Shown piece after piece: positions 1-6,584 of a stretch of DNA of 19,771 nt. The DNA is from Conexivisphaera sp049976725 (GTDB lineage Archaea > Thermoproteota > Nitrososphaeria > Conexivisphaerales > Conexivisphaeraceae). The notes under the pieces were generated by a model. It worked only from the letters and a program-made list of their open reading frames with translations. It was not told the origin of the DNA and did not search any database. The stretch lies in contig JBMFHR010000019.1 of assembly GCA_049976725.1 (NCBI GenBank), positions 1-19,771 on the forward strand, read 5' to 3'. Position 1 is the stretch's first letter. Each line of letters starts with the position of its first letter. The translations under genes and the position numbers were made by a program.

Positions 1-188
1 CGGGAAGGAGACGTCCCCGTAGAGCTTATCTCGCGGACCCTTCCCCTCAGCTCATCATGGATCCGGCTATCGCGCGCACGTGCCCCATCTTCCTCCTCGG
101 CCTTGCCGTATCACCGGAGCCTGGTGCCCGGCATGGAGAGCAGGTCGTGCATCCCCAGCGAGCCGCGCGATATCCCTAGCGCGTTCAC
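1..188 (-). pseudogene. Interrupted reading frame at the left edge
   Basis: On the minus strand a GTG at 188 overlaps the TGA of the small membrane ORF upstream (GTGA overlap) and opens a frame that reads 25 residues (contains GSLGMHDLLSMPGTRLR) to a TGA at 111-113. The same frame then stays open to the window edge and is rich in charged residues (YGKAEEEDGARARD). A single CGA-to-TGA change would explain the interruption. Third-position GC is lower here than in the intact genes, which fits decay. I do not recognise the family. It could also be a short real peptide followed by a chance open frame, so the pseudogene call is tentative. Confidence 0.25.
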
Positions 189-313
189 AGCGTGACGCGG
201 TCACCAGGCCCATAATTCGCCGTCAGAAGGGAGACGACCAACGTCGCCAGGGAGAACACTATGCCCACTGCGAATATGTAGTTGAACACTGCTGGACTTG
301 CCTCGGTGAACAT
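185..313 (-). CDS. Small one-helix membrane protein or gene remnant (42 aa)
   Basis: ATG at 313 opens a 42-residue frame ending at TGA 185-187. Residues about 9-32 form one strong hydrophobic segment (VFNYIFAVGIVFSLATLVVS) followed by a short polar tail. The frame extends upstream of the ATG for 12 codons without another plausible start, and those residues also look transporter-like (ILFVTGSQRAGL), so this may be the C-terminal end of a degraded membrane protein rather than a free-standing gene. Its stop overlaps the GTG of the next minus-strand frame by four bases, an operon-like junction. No family recognised. Confidence 0.3.
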   Translation of the reverse strand: MFTEASPAVFNYIFAVGIVFSLATLVVSLLTANYGPGDRVTL

Positions 314-341
314 GAGGCCGGCGCGCTGGCTTCCCGTAACG

Positions 342-350
342 AATAAAATT
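342..350 (+). promoter_or_regulatory. TATA box of the ferritin-like gene
   Basis: AATAAAATT is centred about 25 bases upstream of the GTG at 371, the spacing expected for a leaderless archaeal transcript. It is the only AT-rich stretch in the vicinity. Confidence 0.55.
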
Positions 351-370
351 CACCGCATCATAGATCGCGC

Positions 371-847
371 GTGAGTTCCGAGGGGCGCGTCGTCCTGTGC
401 TGCATGGCCCTCCTGGAGAGAGCCGTCGCCGACGCCTACGCGAGGGCCTCCGAATCGGCATCGGATCCAGCGATCCGGGCCGCGCTGGAGTTCATATCGG
501 CTGACAGCGCCAAGCACGCGAGGGTCCTCTCGTCGCTGGGGAGGGACGTCCAGTGCTCCCCTCAGGAGTGCATGAGGCTGATGGGCGAGCTGTGGCTCAA
601 GGAGATGGAGGCCGCCGGGCGCGTGAGGGACCTGGACGGGCTGCTCTCCAGTTACGATGAGGTATCATCGTTGGAGAGCGCCGTGGGGGAGGAGTACTCC
701 ACGCAGGCGTACATCAGGGCGTACGAGGTTCTGCACGGGCACCCCTCGGAGATAGTCTCGGATCTCCTGCGCATGATGTCTGAGGACGAGGGCAGACACA
801 GCAGGCTCCTATCCACGATAAGGGCAGCGCGCTCCGGCTCCAGATGA
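371..847 (+). CDS. Ferritin-like four-helix protein (rubrerythrin-related)
   Basis: 158 residues, almost all predicted helix, with the four-helix pattern of the ferritin-like superfamily. Helix 1 carries E16; helix 2 has H49 in a SAKH context; helix 3 has E102 and a Glu pair at 107-108; helix 4 has a complete ExxH (E140, H143, in DEGRH). Family members bind a di-iron or similar metal pair and act in oxidative-stress defence or metal handling; no rubredoxin domain is present. Oddly, the helix 2 ExxH has Ser (S46) where Glu is expected, with D45 beside it, so the metal site may be altered. The GTG start is chosen because it lies 25 bases from a TATA box; an in-frame ATG at 404 is the alternative but would trim helix 1. 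Monocistronic. Exact substrate unknown. Confidence 0.7.
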   Translation: MSSEGRVVLCCMALLERAVADAYARASESASDPAIRAALEFISADSAKHARVLSSLGRDVQCSPQECMRLMGELWLKEMEAAGRVRDLDGLLSSYDEVSSLESAVGEEYSTQAYIRAYEVLHGHPSEIVSDLLRMMSEDEGRHSRLLSTIRAARSGSR

Positions 848-933
848 AGCCGGCCAGCCGGAGCGCGGCGCGCCATTGGCATCGGGATCCACTGATTCCG
901 GACTGGCCGCCAGCGACGCTTCAGGAGGCAACA

Positions 934-940
934 ATTTTAA
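934..940 (+). promoter_or_regulatory. TATA box of the M20 peptidase gene
   Basis: ATTTTAA is centred 26 bases before the in-frame GTG at 963, which supports a leaderless start there instead of the TTG at 876. Confidence 0.55.
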
Positions 941-962
941 GGAGAGCCCGCCTCGGCGCTGC

Positions 963-2273
963 GTGCCGTCGTGCAGCTACGAGGCGGACCTGAGGGAGAG
1001 GTCCGCGGACGCTCTCGCGTCGCTGGGCAGGGACAGGCTGCTGGAGATCCTGGGCCAGCTGGTCTCCGTTCCAACGGTGAATCCGCCCGGGCAATCTTAC
1101 GGCGAGATGGCCGAGGTCCTGCAGTCGATAATGGAGGAGGCCGGCTACGACGTGAAGGTGATCGAGGTTCCCCGCGACTACTTGGAGAGGCACATTCCGG
1201 AGTACGCCGATCACCCGAGGTACTTGGTGCTGGCACGCCTGGGATCTGGGAGGCCGGTCGTGCACTTCAACTCCCACTACGACGTGGTGCCGCCCGGGGA
1301 CGGATGGACCAAGGATCCGTTCCGCCTCACCGTGGACGGGGACCTGGTCTACGGCAGGGGGGTGGTCGACATGAAGGGCGGCATGGCCACCGCCATCCTG
1401 GCCGCTCAGGCGGCGGCCGTGGCGGGGGCCGATCAGTTCGGCTCAGTCGAGCTGTCCTTCACGCCTGATGAGGAGACAGGCGGCGAGACTGGCGTCAAGT
1501 ACATGGTGGACTCCGGGATCGTGTCGCCAGACTACGTCATAGTGCCGGAGGCGAGCGGTTTGAATAACATATGGATAGGCAATAAGGGGCACCTGTGGGC
1601 CGAGGTGGAGGTCAGGGGCAGGCAGGCTCACGGCTCCACGCCGTGGCTCGGGCTCAACGCGTTCGAGGGGATGGCCAGGTTGGCCATCTCGATCTCCGAG
1701 GCGCTCTCGCCCAGGCTGTCGTCCAGGCGCAGCTCCTACCCCTTCGCGGATCCCAGGGAGGCCTCGTCCACCATCAACATAGGCGGGGCCGTCTCGGGCG
1801 GCGCCAAGGTCAACTTGGTTCCGGGACGCTACTCCTTCACGATCGACCGGCGGCTGATACCCGAGGAGGACCTCGGCGCGGCCGAGGCGGAGCTCCGCGG
1901 CGCGGTGGAGGCGGCCGCCGCCCCGCTCAGGGAGCGTGGGTACGCCGTCGAGATGAGGATCACGTCGGCCTCCGCGCCGTCGGTCGTGAGCCCCGAGGGC
2001 AGGCTCGCCTCCGCGCTCTCCGCGGCCGTGAGGGAAGTCACTGGCTCCTCGCCCCGCCTCACCGTGTGCCCCGGGGGGCTCGACACCAGGTACTTCCAGC
2101 TGGCCGGCATCGAGGCGCTCACCTACGGCCCCGGGGACACCTCACGCGCGCACGCAGCGGATGAGGCGAACTCGATCTCCGAGATGATGAGGGTGGCGGC
2201 GGCCTACGCCGCGCTCATACCCTCGCTCCTCTCGCCCTGCGACGCCCGAGGCCCTCGTAGTACTTCTTCATGA
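963..2273 (+). CDS. M20-family metallopeptidase/deacylase (ArgE/DapE/ACY1 type)
   Basis: A 436-residue zinc hydrolase of the M20 family, which removes acyl groups from amino acids or cleaves short peptides in the cytosol. The co-catalytic metal site is intact: H105 and D107 (HYDVVPPGDGW), D136 (VDMKGG), the general base and ligand pair E170/E171 (DEETGG), a further acidic ligand in VPEAS (E196), H223 of AHG in the lid/dimerisation domain, and the C-terminal H397 (RAHAADE). The frame is open back to a TTG at 876, but those 29 residues are low-complexity and precede the TATA box, so GTG 963 is preferred. Its 3' end overlaps the convergent endonuclease gene by 59 bases. Substrate cannot be set from sequence: acetylornithine, succinyl-DAP or peptide are all possible, and no lysine or arginine genes are adjacent. 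Confidence 0.88.
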   Translation: MPSCSYEADLRERSADALASLGRDRLLEILGQLVSVPTVNPPGQSYGEMAEVLQSIMEEAGYDVKVIEVPRDYLERHIPEYADHPRYLVLARLGSGRPVVHFNSHYDVVPPGDGWTKDPFRLTVDGDLVYGRGVVDMKGGMATAILAAQAAAVAGADQFGSVELSFTPDEETGGETGVKYMVDSGIVSPDYVIVPEASGLNNIWIGNKGHLWAEVEVRGRQAHGSTPWLGLNAFEGMARLAISISEALSPRLSSRRSSYPFADPREASSTINIGGAVSGGAKVNLVPGRYSFTIDRRLIPEEDLGAAEAELRGAVEAAAAPLRERGYAVEMRITSASAPSVVSPEGRLASALSAAVREVTGSSPRLTVCPGGLDTRYFQLAGIEALTYGPGDTSRAHAADEANSISEMMRVAAAYAALIPSLLSPCDARGPRSTSS

Positions 2274-3087
2274 GGAGCGCGTCGTCCTCGAGCAGCGGGG
2301 ACTCGCAGATGATTGCTCCCCTCGGGTTGAACTCCCTGAGGGCGCTCAGGGCATCCCTCCACCTGAACTCTGACTCCTCCAGCGGCAGGTGCCTCCTCTC
2401 GCCCCTGGGCCCGTACTCCATGCCCGAGATGTGCGCATGGAAGTTGACGAAGGCCTCGCGCCCCAGCCTCGACTCAATGCGCGCGAGCAGCTCCCGCACG
2501 GCGTCCCTCGAGTTTACGGATCCGAGGGACCTCGCGTAGATGTGCGCGAAGTCCAGGCACGGGAGGGAGCCGTCCACCCCCTCCACGATGTCCAGGACCT
2601 CGTCGACGCTGCCGACCTCGGCCAGGCCCCCCATGGTCTCGGGCCTCACCCAGACGTCGATGCCCTCGTCCCTCAGCCTCCTCGTCACCTCGGAGAGCAG
2701 CTCCCTCACGCGCGCCACCGCGGTCGCAGAGTCCAGCTTCCCGTAGTACCCGGGGTGGAACGCGACCGACCAGGCGCCGGCGGCGGCGCCCACGCGCGCG
2801 GACTCCAGTATCCTATCGACCGACGCCCTGACCTTGGCCTCGTCGTCCGAGAGCAGGTTGACGTAGTACGGCGCGTGGACCGTGAGCAGGATGCCGCTCG
2901 ACGAGGCGGCATCCCTCACGCGCCCGGCGGCCTCGGCGCTCATCCTCACGCCGCGGACGAACTCCACCTCCATCGCTCCAAGGCCCAGCTCCGCCACCCT
3001 GAGGATTCCCTCCTCGGTGGATGCCCTGTGCGACGAGCGTGGGACGCCCGCGGGGCCGAACCTCAGGGAGTCGGGGGTACTCGGCAC
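2215..3087 (-). CDS. nfo: Endonuclease IV-family (AP2Ec) TIM-barrel protein
   Basis: A 290-residue xylose-isomerase-like TIM barrel. The N-terminal RFGPAGVP is typical of archaeal endonuclease IV homologues, which cut DNA 5' of abasic sites in base-excision repair. Candidate metal ligands appear in order: H71 (TVHAPYY), H111 (FHPGYYG), E150 (RPETMG), D179 and H182 (LDFAHIYAR), H217/H219 (NFHAHIS), H233 (RRHLPL) and E262 (CESP). The Asp that pairs with the penultimate His in bacterial Nfo is not conserved (Arg/Glu there), so specificity could differ. The GTG at 3087 is selected because a TATA box lies 27 bases upstream; the frame is open to a GTG at 3156. Divergent from hemA; tail-to-tail overlap with the M20 gene. 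A sugar isomerase of the same fold is the alternative but less likely. Confidence 0.8.
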   Translation of the reverse strand: MPSTPDSLRFGPAGVPRSSHRASTEEGILRVAELGLGAMEVEFVRGVRMSAEAAGRVRDAASSSGILLTVHAPYYVNLLSDDEAKVRASVDRILESARVGAAAGAWSVAFHPGYYGKLDSATAVARVRELLSEVTRRLRDEGIDVWVRPETMGGLAEVGSVDEVLDIVEGVDGSLPCLDFAHIYARSLGSVNSRDAVRELLARIESRLGREAFVNFHAHISGMEYGPRGERRHLPLEESEFRWRDALSALREFNPRGAIICESPLLEDDALLMKKYYEGLGRRRARGARV

Positions 3088-3109
3088 GTACCTCTGGGGG
3101 AGGGGGTGG

Positions 3110-3118
3110 AATATATCC
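3110..3118 (-). promoter_or_regulatory. TATA box of the endonuclease IV-family gene
   Basis: GGATATATT on the minus strand is centred 27 bases from the GTG at 3087, consistent with a leaderless transcript. Confidence 0.6.
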
Positions 3119-3147
3119 GATTCCGGCACTGGTACAAGCCAAACGCG

Positions 3148-3153
3148 TTTAAG
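3148..3153 (+). promoter_or_regulatory. TATA box of hemA
   Basis: TTTAAG within GCGTTTAAGC lies about 27 bases before the in-frame GTG at 3178. It sits only some 30 bases from the oppositely directed TATA box at 3110-3118, so hemA and the repair gene share a compact divergent promoter region. Confidence 0.5.
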
Positions 3154-3177
3154 CACGCATGTGGCCGGGTTGGGCTC

Positions 3178-4428
3178 GTGGAAGGATCGGGCGGGCGCCT
3201 CCCCACGATTCAGGGATACGCGTGCATAGGTCTCGATTTCCGCGCCGCCTCATCAGACGTCCTCTCGGGGCTGCAGGAGCCCGACCCGGGTTCGGCCTCC
3301 CTCAGGTTCCTCGAGGAGTCCGGCGCCGACGAGGCGCTACTCCTCCAGACGTGCAACCGCTTCGAGATCTACGTGTACTCGGGTGACCCGCGCGCCTCGA
3401 TAGAGAGGCTCAGGGATCGCCTGGAGCGCCGCGCCGGCGGAGTCGGCGCGCTGGCGCTGATAGGCCGCGACGCGGTGCTTCACCTGTTCAGGGTGGCCTC
3501 AGGCCTCGAGTCCATGGTCGTCGGCGAGTACGAGATACTGGGCCAGGTGCGCGACGCGGCCGCGCGCGCTGCGGACGCTGGATCGGCCGGACCCATGCTC
3601 AGCATGCTCTTCGACAGGGCGGTCAGGGTAGGCAGGCGCGTCCGCTCCGAGACCGGGATCTCGAGGGGATCCGTGAGCGTCGCGAGGCTCGCCGCCGACG
3701 AGGTGGCCAGGAGGGTCGGCCGCGGTTCGCGCGTGATAGTCGTGGGCGCGGGGCACATGGGATCCTCCATAGCGTCCTATCTCCGGGACGCGGGGTTCGA
3801 GGACGTCCTGATAGCCAACAGGACGTTCGAGAAGGCGGCTTCACTGGCCTCGAGGCTGGGCTACAGGGCCATCCAGCTAGGCGACCTGGGCAGGGCGATG
3901 CGCCAGGCCGCGGCGGTCGTGCTCGCCGTGTCCTCGCCCACGCCGCTCGTCACGGAGGACATGATACCCCCCTCCGACCTGCTGGTACTGGACATATCAA
4001 TACCCGGCGTCGTTGAGCGCCCCCGTTCCCGCGTGACCGCCTCGCTGCTCACGATCGACGACCTGATGGGGCTGGCCGAGGAGAACAGGCTGAGGCGCGC
4101 CAGGGAGGCGGAGGCGGCGGCCGCGATAGTGGAGGAGGAAGTTGTCAGATTCGAGGAGCAACTCCGCAGGATCGCCGCGGACGAGGTGATAAGGTCCTTC
4201 ATGGAGAGGGCGGAGGCCATAAGGGCCTCGGAGCTGGAGCGCGCGCTGAGGATCATGGGGGCCGAGGATAAGAGGGAGGTCCTGGAGGCGATGACGAAGG
4301 CGATAGTGAACAAGGTGTCCGCCCCCATAATAGACGTGCTCAGGGACGCGGGGAGCCGCGGCGACGAGGAGCTGCTCGAGCGCATCAGGTCCGCCTTCAT
4401 CGCCAAGGAGATCGACGCTCGTGGCTGA
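3178..4428 (+). CDS. hemA: Glutamyl-tRNA reductase
   Basis: 416 residues. Reduces glutamyl-tRNA to glutamate-1-semialdehyde with NADPH, the first committed step of C5-pathway tetrapyrrole synthesis (heme, siroheme, cobamides). The catalytic cysteine C59 is in LLLQTCNRFEIY; the substrate-binding segment has H102 and the signature ASGLESMVVGEYEILGQV; the NADPH domain has GAGHMGSS (190-197) and IANRTFEKA; DISIPGVVERP (272-282) matches the conserved loop; the rest is the long helical dimerisation domain. Length is normal for the family. The usual N-terminal NHKTAP-like strand is replaced by LDFRAA. The GTG start follows from the TATA spacing; the upstream part of the open frame is antisense to nfo. 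No other heme gene is in the window. The 3' third overlaps, in antisense, an open extension of the TRIC gene. Confidence 0.95.
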   Translation: MEGSGGRLPTIQGYACIGLDFRAASSDVLSGLQEPDPGSASLRFLEESGADEALLLQTCNRFEIYVYSGDPRASIERLRDRLERRAGGVGALALIGRDAVLHLFRVASGLESMVVGEYEILGQVRDAAARAADAGSAGPMLSMLFDRAVRVGRRVRSETGISRGSVSVARLAADEVARRVGRGSRVIVVGAGHMGSSIASYLRDAGFEDVLIANRTFEKAASLASRLGYRAIQLGDLGRAMRQAAAVVLAVSSPTPLVTEDMIPPSDLLVLDISIPGVVERPRSRVTASLLTIDDLMGLAEENRLRRAREAEAAAAIVEEEVVRFEEQLRRIAADEVIRSFMERAEAIRASELERALRIMGAEDKREVLEAMTKAIVNKVSAPIIDVLRDAGSRGDEELLERIRSAFIAKEIDARG

Positions 4429-5058
4429 CCCTTGGCCCCTCCTGGGGAGCGACCATCCTCTCTCAACAGCCAGCGCCCTCAGGGCGAACACGATCCCTGT
4501 GACGGCAATCGCGTCGAGCGCGCGGTTCACGCCCGTCAATCCGAGCACGTAGTACACGAAGCCGCCCAGGAGCCCCAGCGTGGCGTAGACCTCCCTGTGC
4601 ATGACCACTGGCACGTCCCCGGCCAACAGGTCGCGGATTATGCCGCCGCCGCATCCCGTTATCATGGCGGCGAATGGCACGCCCAGGGGGCCGAGGCCCC
4701 TCGAGAACGCGACGTCGGCTCCCAGGGCCGAGAAGACGGCGAGCCCCAGCGCGTCGGCGTAGAGGAAGCTCCGCCTGTCCGCCATCTGCGGCGGCAGGAC
4801 CCAGAAGACCACGAGCCCCGTCAGGAGCGAGACGCCGGCGTACGCCTCGTAGCGGAACACTGTCGGCGGTATCACCCCGGCTATCAGGTCTCTTATGACT
4901 CCACCTCCCAGCGCTGTCACAGCTCCCAGGAACATAGCGCCGAACACGTCGAACCTCTTCTGGATTCCCTTGGCGACGCCCGAAATGGTGAAGGACACTA
5001 TGCCGGCGTAGTTCAGGACCTCGAGCGTCAGCTCGACAGTAGCCGGGACCAGCCGCAT
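3997..5058 (-). CDS. TRIC/UPF0126-type membrane channel with antisense C-terminal extension
   Basis: The first ~205 residues are a typical prokaryotic TRIC (trimeric intracellular cation channel, UPF0126) protein: seven predicted membrane helices in two homologous halves, each with the signature glycine kink (GGGVIRDL at 51-58 and GGGIIRDL at 137-144). Homologues form potassium-permeable pores in the cytoplasmic membrane. The ATG at 5058 shares one base with the TGA of the upstream PfkB gene (TGATG), so translation is probably coupled. The family domain ends near residue 205 (around 4440), but no stop occurs in frame until 3997, which adds about 145 Arg/Pro/Leu-rich residues lying antisense to hemA. 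That tail has no membrane or family character and may be spurious, a lost stop, or a sequence error. Confidence 0.82.
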   Translation of the reverse strand: MRLVPATVELTLEVLNYAGIVSFTISGVAKGIQKRFDVFGAMFLGAVTALGGGVIRDLIAGVIPPTVFRYEAYAGVSLLTGLVVFWVLPPQMADRRSFLYADALGLAVFSALGADVAFSRGLGPLGVPFAAMITGCGGGIIRDLLAGDVPVVMHREVYATLGLLGGFVYYVLGLTGVNRALDAIAVTGIVFALRALAVERGWSLPRRGQGSATSVDLLGDEGGPDALEQLLVAAAPRVPEHVYYGGGHLVHYRLRHRLQDLPLILGPHDPQRALQLRGPYGLRPLHEGPYHLVRGDPAELLLESDNFLLHYRGRRLRLPGAPQPVLLGQPHQVVDREQRGGHAGTGALNDAGY

Positions 5059-5906
5059 CACCTCAGGCGCTCCAACCTGACCTTGCGGGCGGCCTCCTCG
5101 ACCTCGACCGGCGTGAACCAGGGATGTTTCCCCCTGAGCTTCAGGGTCGCCGCTGCCGACGAGAGCGCAGCCGACCTCGCCAAGTCCAGCCCCACGGAGT
5201 ACATGTAGTAGCCCAGGGCGGCCGTGAACACGTCGCCCAGGCCTATGGGCTCCCCGTGCAGGCCGCCTATCGGGTGGCCCCTGTACGCGGCTCCCCCCAC
5301 GGCGGCGTAGAACGGGTTCTCGGCGTCCGTCATCACCAGGTCGACATCGTTGTCCTCGGAACAATCGACCAGCTTCTCCCCCCTGCACTCGGGCGGGAAC
5401 TCGTACCTTTCGCCTCTCAGCAGCACGCCACTCCCGCGCAGCCTCCTCATGAGATCCCTCATCAGATCGGGCGAGTTGCGCACCTCCCCGCCCTCGTCGG
5501 CCTCCCTAACGAACCCCTGGACGTCGACCAGGGCCGGCCCGCGGGACGCGGCCTCCTCCACCAATCCGATCGGTATCTCGCCCATGGTGCCCGATATTAT
5601 GAAGGGGCCCCGATCCGGCAGCTCGACCGAGCGCATGGAGGATCTCCTGAGCAACCTCAGGATCCTCCCGCCCTCCTGATCCACCTCTATGGAGAACACC
5701 GTCTCATCGGACCCGGCCACCGACACCGAGATGCCCTCGAGCCTCCCCAGGGCATCCGCGACCCTGCCGGCGTTCGTTATGACTAGGGCCTCGGAGCCTA
5801 GCAGGTGCAGCGCCGTGCCCACGAAGAACGCGGGGCCGCCAAGTCTCTCGCTCCCGCCGACGACGTCCCTGGTAGACGTCGCCAGCACCACCACGCGGCT
5901 GGGCAA
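5058..5906 (-). CDS. PfkB/ribokinase-family kinase
   Basis: 282 residues from the TTG at 5906. An N-terminal substrate-binding strand has GGPAFFVGTA (23-32), and the C-terminal anion-hole segment is EPIGLGDVFTAAL with catalytic base D225. This is the ribokinase/PfkB fold, whose members phosphorylate sugars, nucleosides or inositol with ATP in the cytosol. The usual DTxGAGD is altered to EPIGLGD, keeping the GD. The lid is short, as in archaeal nucleoside or myo-inositol kinases. It does not resemble Sulfolobus 2-keto-3-deoxygluconate kinase at its N-terminus, so a role in a semi-phosphorylative Entner-Doudoroff branch is possible but not supported. The TTG at 5906 is 27 bases from the TATA box; a TTG at 5918 is the alternative. 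First gene of a two-gene operon with the TRIC channel. Substrate unknown. Confidence 0.82.
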   Translation of the reverse strand: MPSRVVVLATSTRDVVGGSERLGGPAFFVGTALHLLGSEALVITNAGRVADALGRLEGISVSVAGSDETVFSIEVDQEGGRILRLLRRSSMRSVELPDRGPFIISGTMGEIPIGLVEEAASRGPALVDVQGFVREADEGGEVRNSPDLMRDLMRRLRGSGVLLRGERYEFPPECRGEKLVDCSEDNDVDLVMTDAENPFYAAVGGAAYRGHPIGGLHGEPIGLGDVFTAALGYYMYSVGLDLARSAALSSAAATLKLRGKHPWFTPVEVEEAARKVRLERLR

Positions 5907-5928
5907 TGGCGCGCACAAGGTCCCGTCC

Positions 5929-5936
5929 CTTATAAG
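5929..5936 (-). promoter_or_regulatory. TATA box of the PfkB-TRIC operon
   Basis: The palindrome CTTATAAG is centred 27 bases upstream of the TTG at 5906. Because it is symmetrical it could in principle also fire rightwards, but no gene starts at the matching distance on the plus strand. Confidence 0.6.
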
Positions 5937-6062
5937 TGAGTCGCGCCCCTGCTTTAGTGGTTCTGGAGGATCGCGCGGGCGCGCTCGGCCGAATAGTCTC
6001 GCTCGGGTAGTGTGCGGTCGCCGCGCGCTTAGGTTGACGGAGCCATCCGCGACAGGGAAACG

Positions 6063-6070
6063 TTTATATA
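6063..6070 (+). promoter_or_regulatory. TATA box of ssb
   Basis: TTTATATA would place the transcript start near 6093, about 17 bases before the TTG start of ssb, with a purine-rich GAGAAGG at 6094-6100 as a possible ribosome binding site. This is the one first gene in the window that seems to have a short leader. Confidence 0.6.
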
Positions 6071-6109
6071 GGGTACCTCCCTCTCCATGTCCAGAGAAGG
6101 TAGATATAG

Positions 6110-6541
6110 TTGCAGCGCGATTTCAACCGGTTTAACGAGCCGGTTGATGTCAAAATAGGGGATCTGAAACCCAGTTCCCGTTCGGTCAACGTCGTCGGGA
6201 AGGTCGTGTCGAAGGGTTCCGTGAGGGAGGTCTCGTCCGGTAGGGACGGCTCGTCCCACCGCGTGGCCGAGGTGCTCCTCGGTGATGAGACCGGCAGCAT
6301 ATACCTGACCCTCTGGGACGATGACATAGACAAGGTGGACGTGGGGAGCACCGTCTCCCTGAAGAATGGCTACGTGAACATCTTCAGGGGGCACATGCGC
6401 TTGAACGTTGGGAGGTACGGGACCTTAGAGGTCCTCGATACTCCCTTCGAGGGCGAGGTCAACACTGAGAACAACCTCTCGGACAGGGAATACGAGGATC
6501 GCCCGCCCCGCAGGGGCGGCCGCAGGTTCAACAGGTTCTAG
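6110..6541 (+). CDS. ssb: Crenarchaeal-type single-stranded DNA-binding protein (OB fold)
   Basis: 143 residues: one OB fold (about residues 12-110) plus a short acidic linker and a basic, Arg/Gly-rich tail ending RRGGRRFNRF. The pattern IGDLKPSSRSVNVVGKVVSKG, then VAEVLLGDETGSIYLTLWDD and the later NGYVNIFRGHMRLNVGRYGTLE matches the Sulfolobus-type SSB, which coats single-stranded DNA in replication and repair and acts as a monomer or small oligomer. The tail differs from the acidic bacterial SSB tip; it could contact nucleic acid or partner proteins. The TTG start is the only in-frame start consistent with the promoter and the family N-terminus. Monocistronic, ending at a strong T-rich terminator region. 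Confidence 0.9.
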   Translation: MQRDFNRFNEPVDVKIGDLKPSSRSVNVVGKVVSKGSVREVSSGRDGSSHRVAEVLLGDETGSIYLTLWDDDIDKVDVGSTVSLKNGYVNIFRGHMRLNVGRYGTLEVLDTPFEGEVNTENNLSDREYEDRPPRRGGRRFNRF

Positions 6542-6547
6542 CTGCAG

Positions 6548-6583
6548 ATTTTATACTTATTTAATTATTTTTATTATTATCTG
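6548..6583. terminator. T-rich bidirectional terminator region
   Basis: After the ssb stop a 36-base AT-only-like stretch with several T runs (ATTTTATACTTATTTAATTA and further T/A runs) stands out against the GC-rich background. Archaeal intrinsic termination uses such T tracts; placed between convergent ssb and the aminotransferase gene it could serve both. Confidence 0.65.
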
Positions 6584-6584
6584 A

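Noticed and set aside
2389..3177. Long open frame upstream of and in frame with hemA (would give a 679-residue protein)
   Set aside because: It is antisense to the endonuclease IV-family gene, is rich in Arg/Pro/His with no domain, and precedes the hemA TATA box. GTG 3178 gives a normal-length HemA.
5059..5388. Upstream extension of the TRIC frame
   Set aside because: It is an out-of-frame shadow of the PfkB gene; the ATG at 5058 starts the family domain and couples with the PfkB stop.
5058..5906. PfkB gene as KDG kinase of a semi-phosphorylative Entner-Doudoroff branch
   Set aside because: It lacks the N-terminal pattern of archaeal KDG kinases, has an altered anion-hole motif, and is operonic with a channel gene several kilobases from the pathway genes.
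6087..6158. Short out-of-frame ATG frame overlapping the ssb start (possible upstream ORF)
   Set aside because: The TATA box predicts a transcript starting near 6093, after this ATG, and the peptide has no notable feature.
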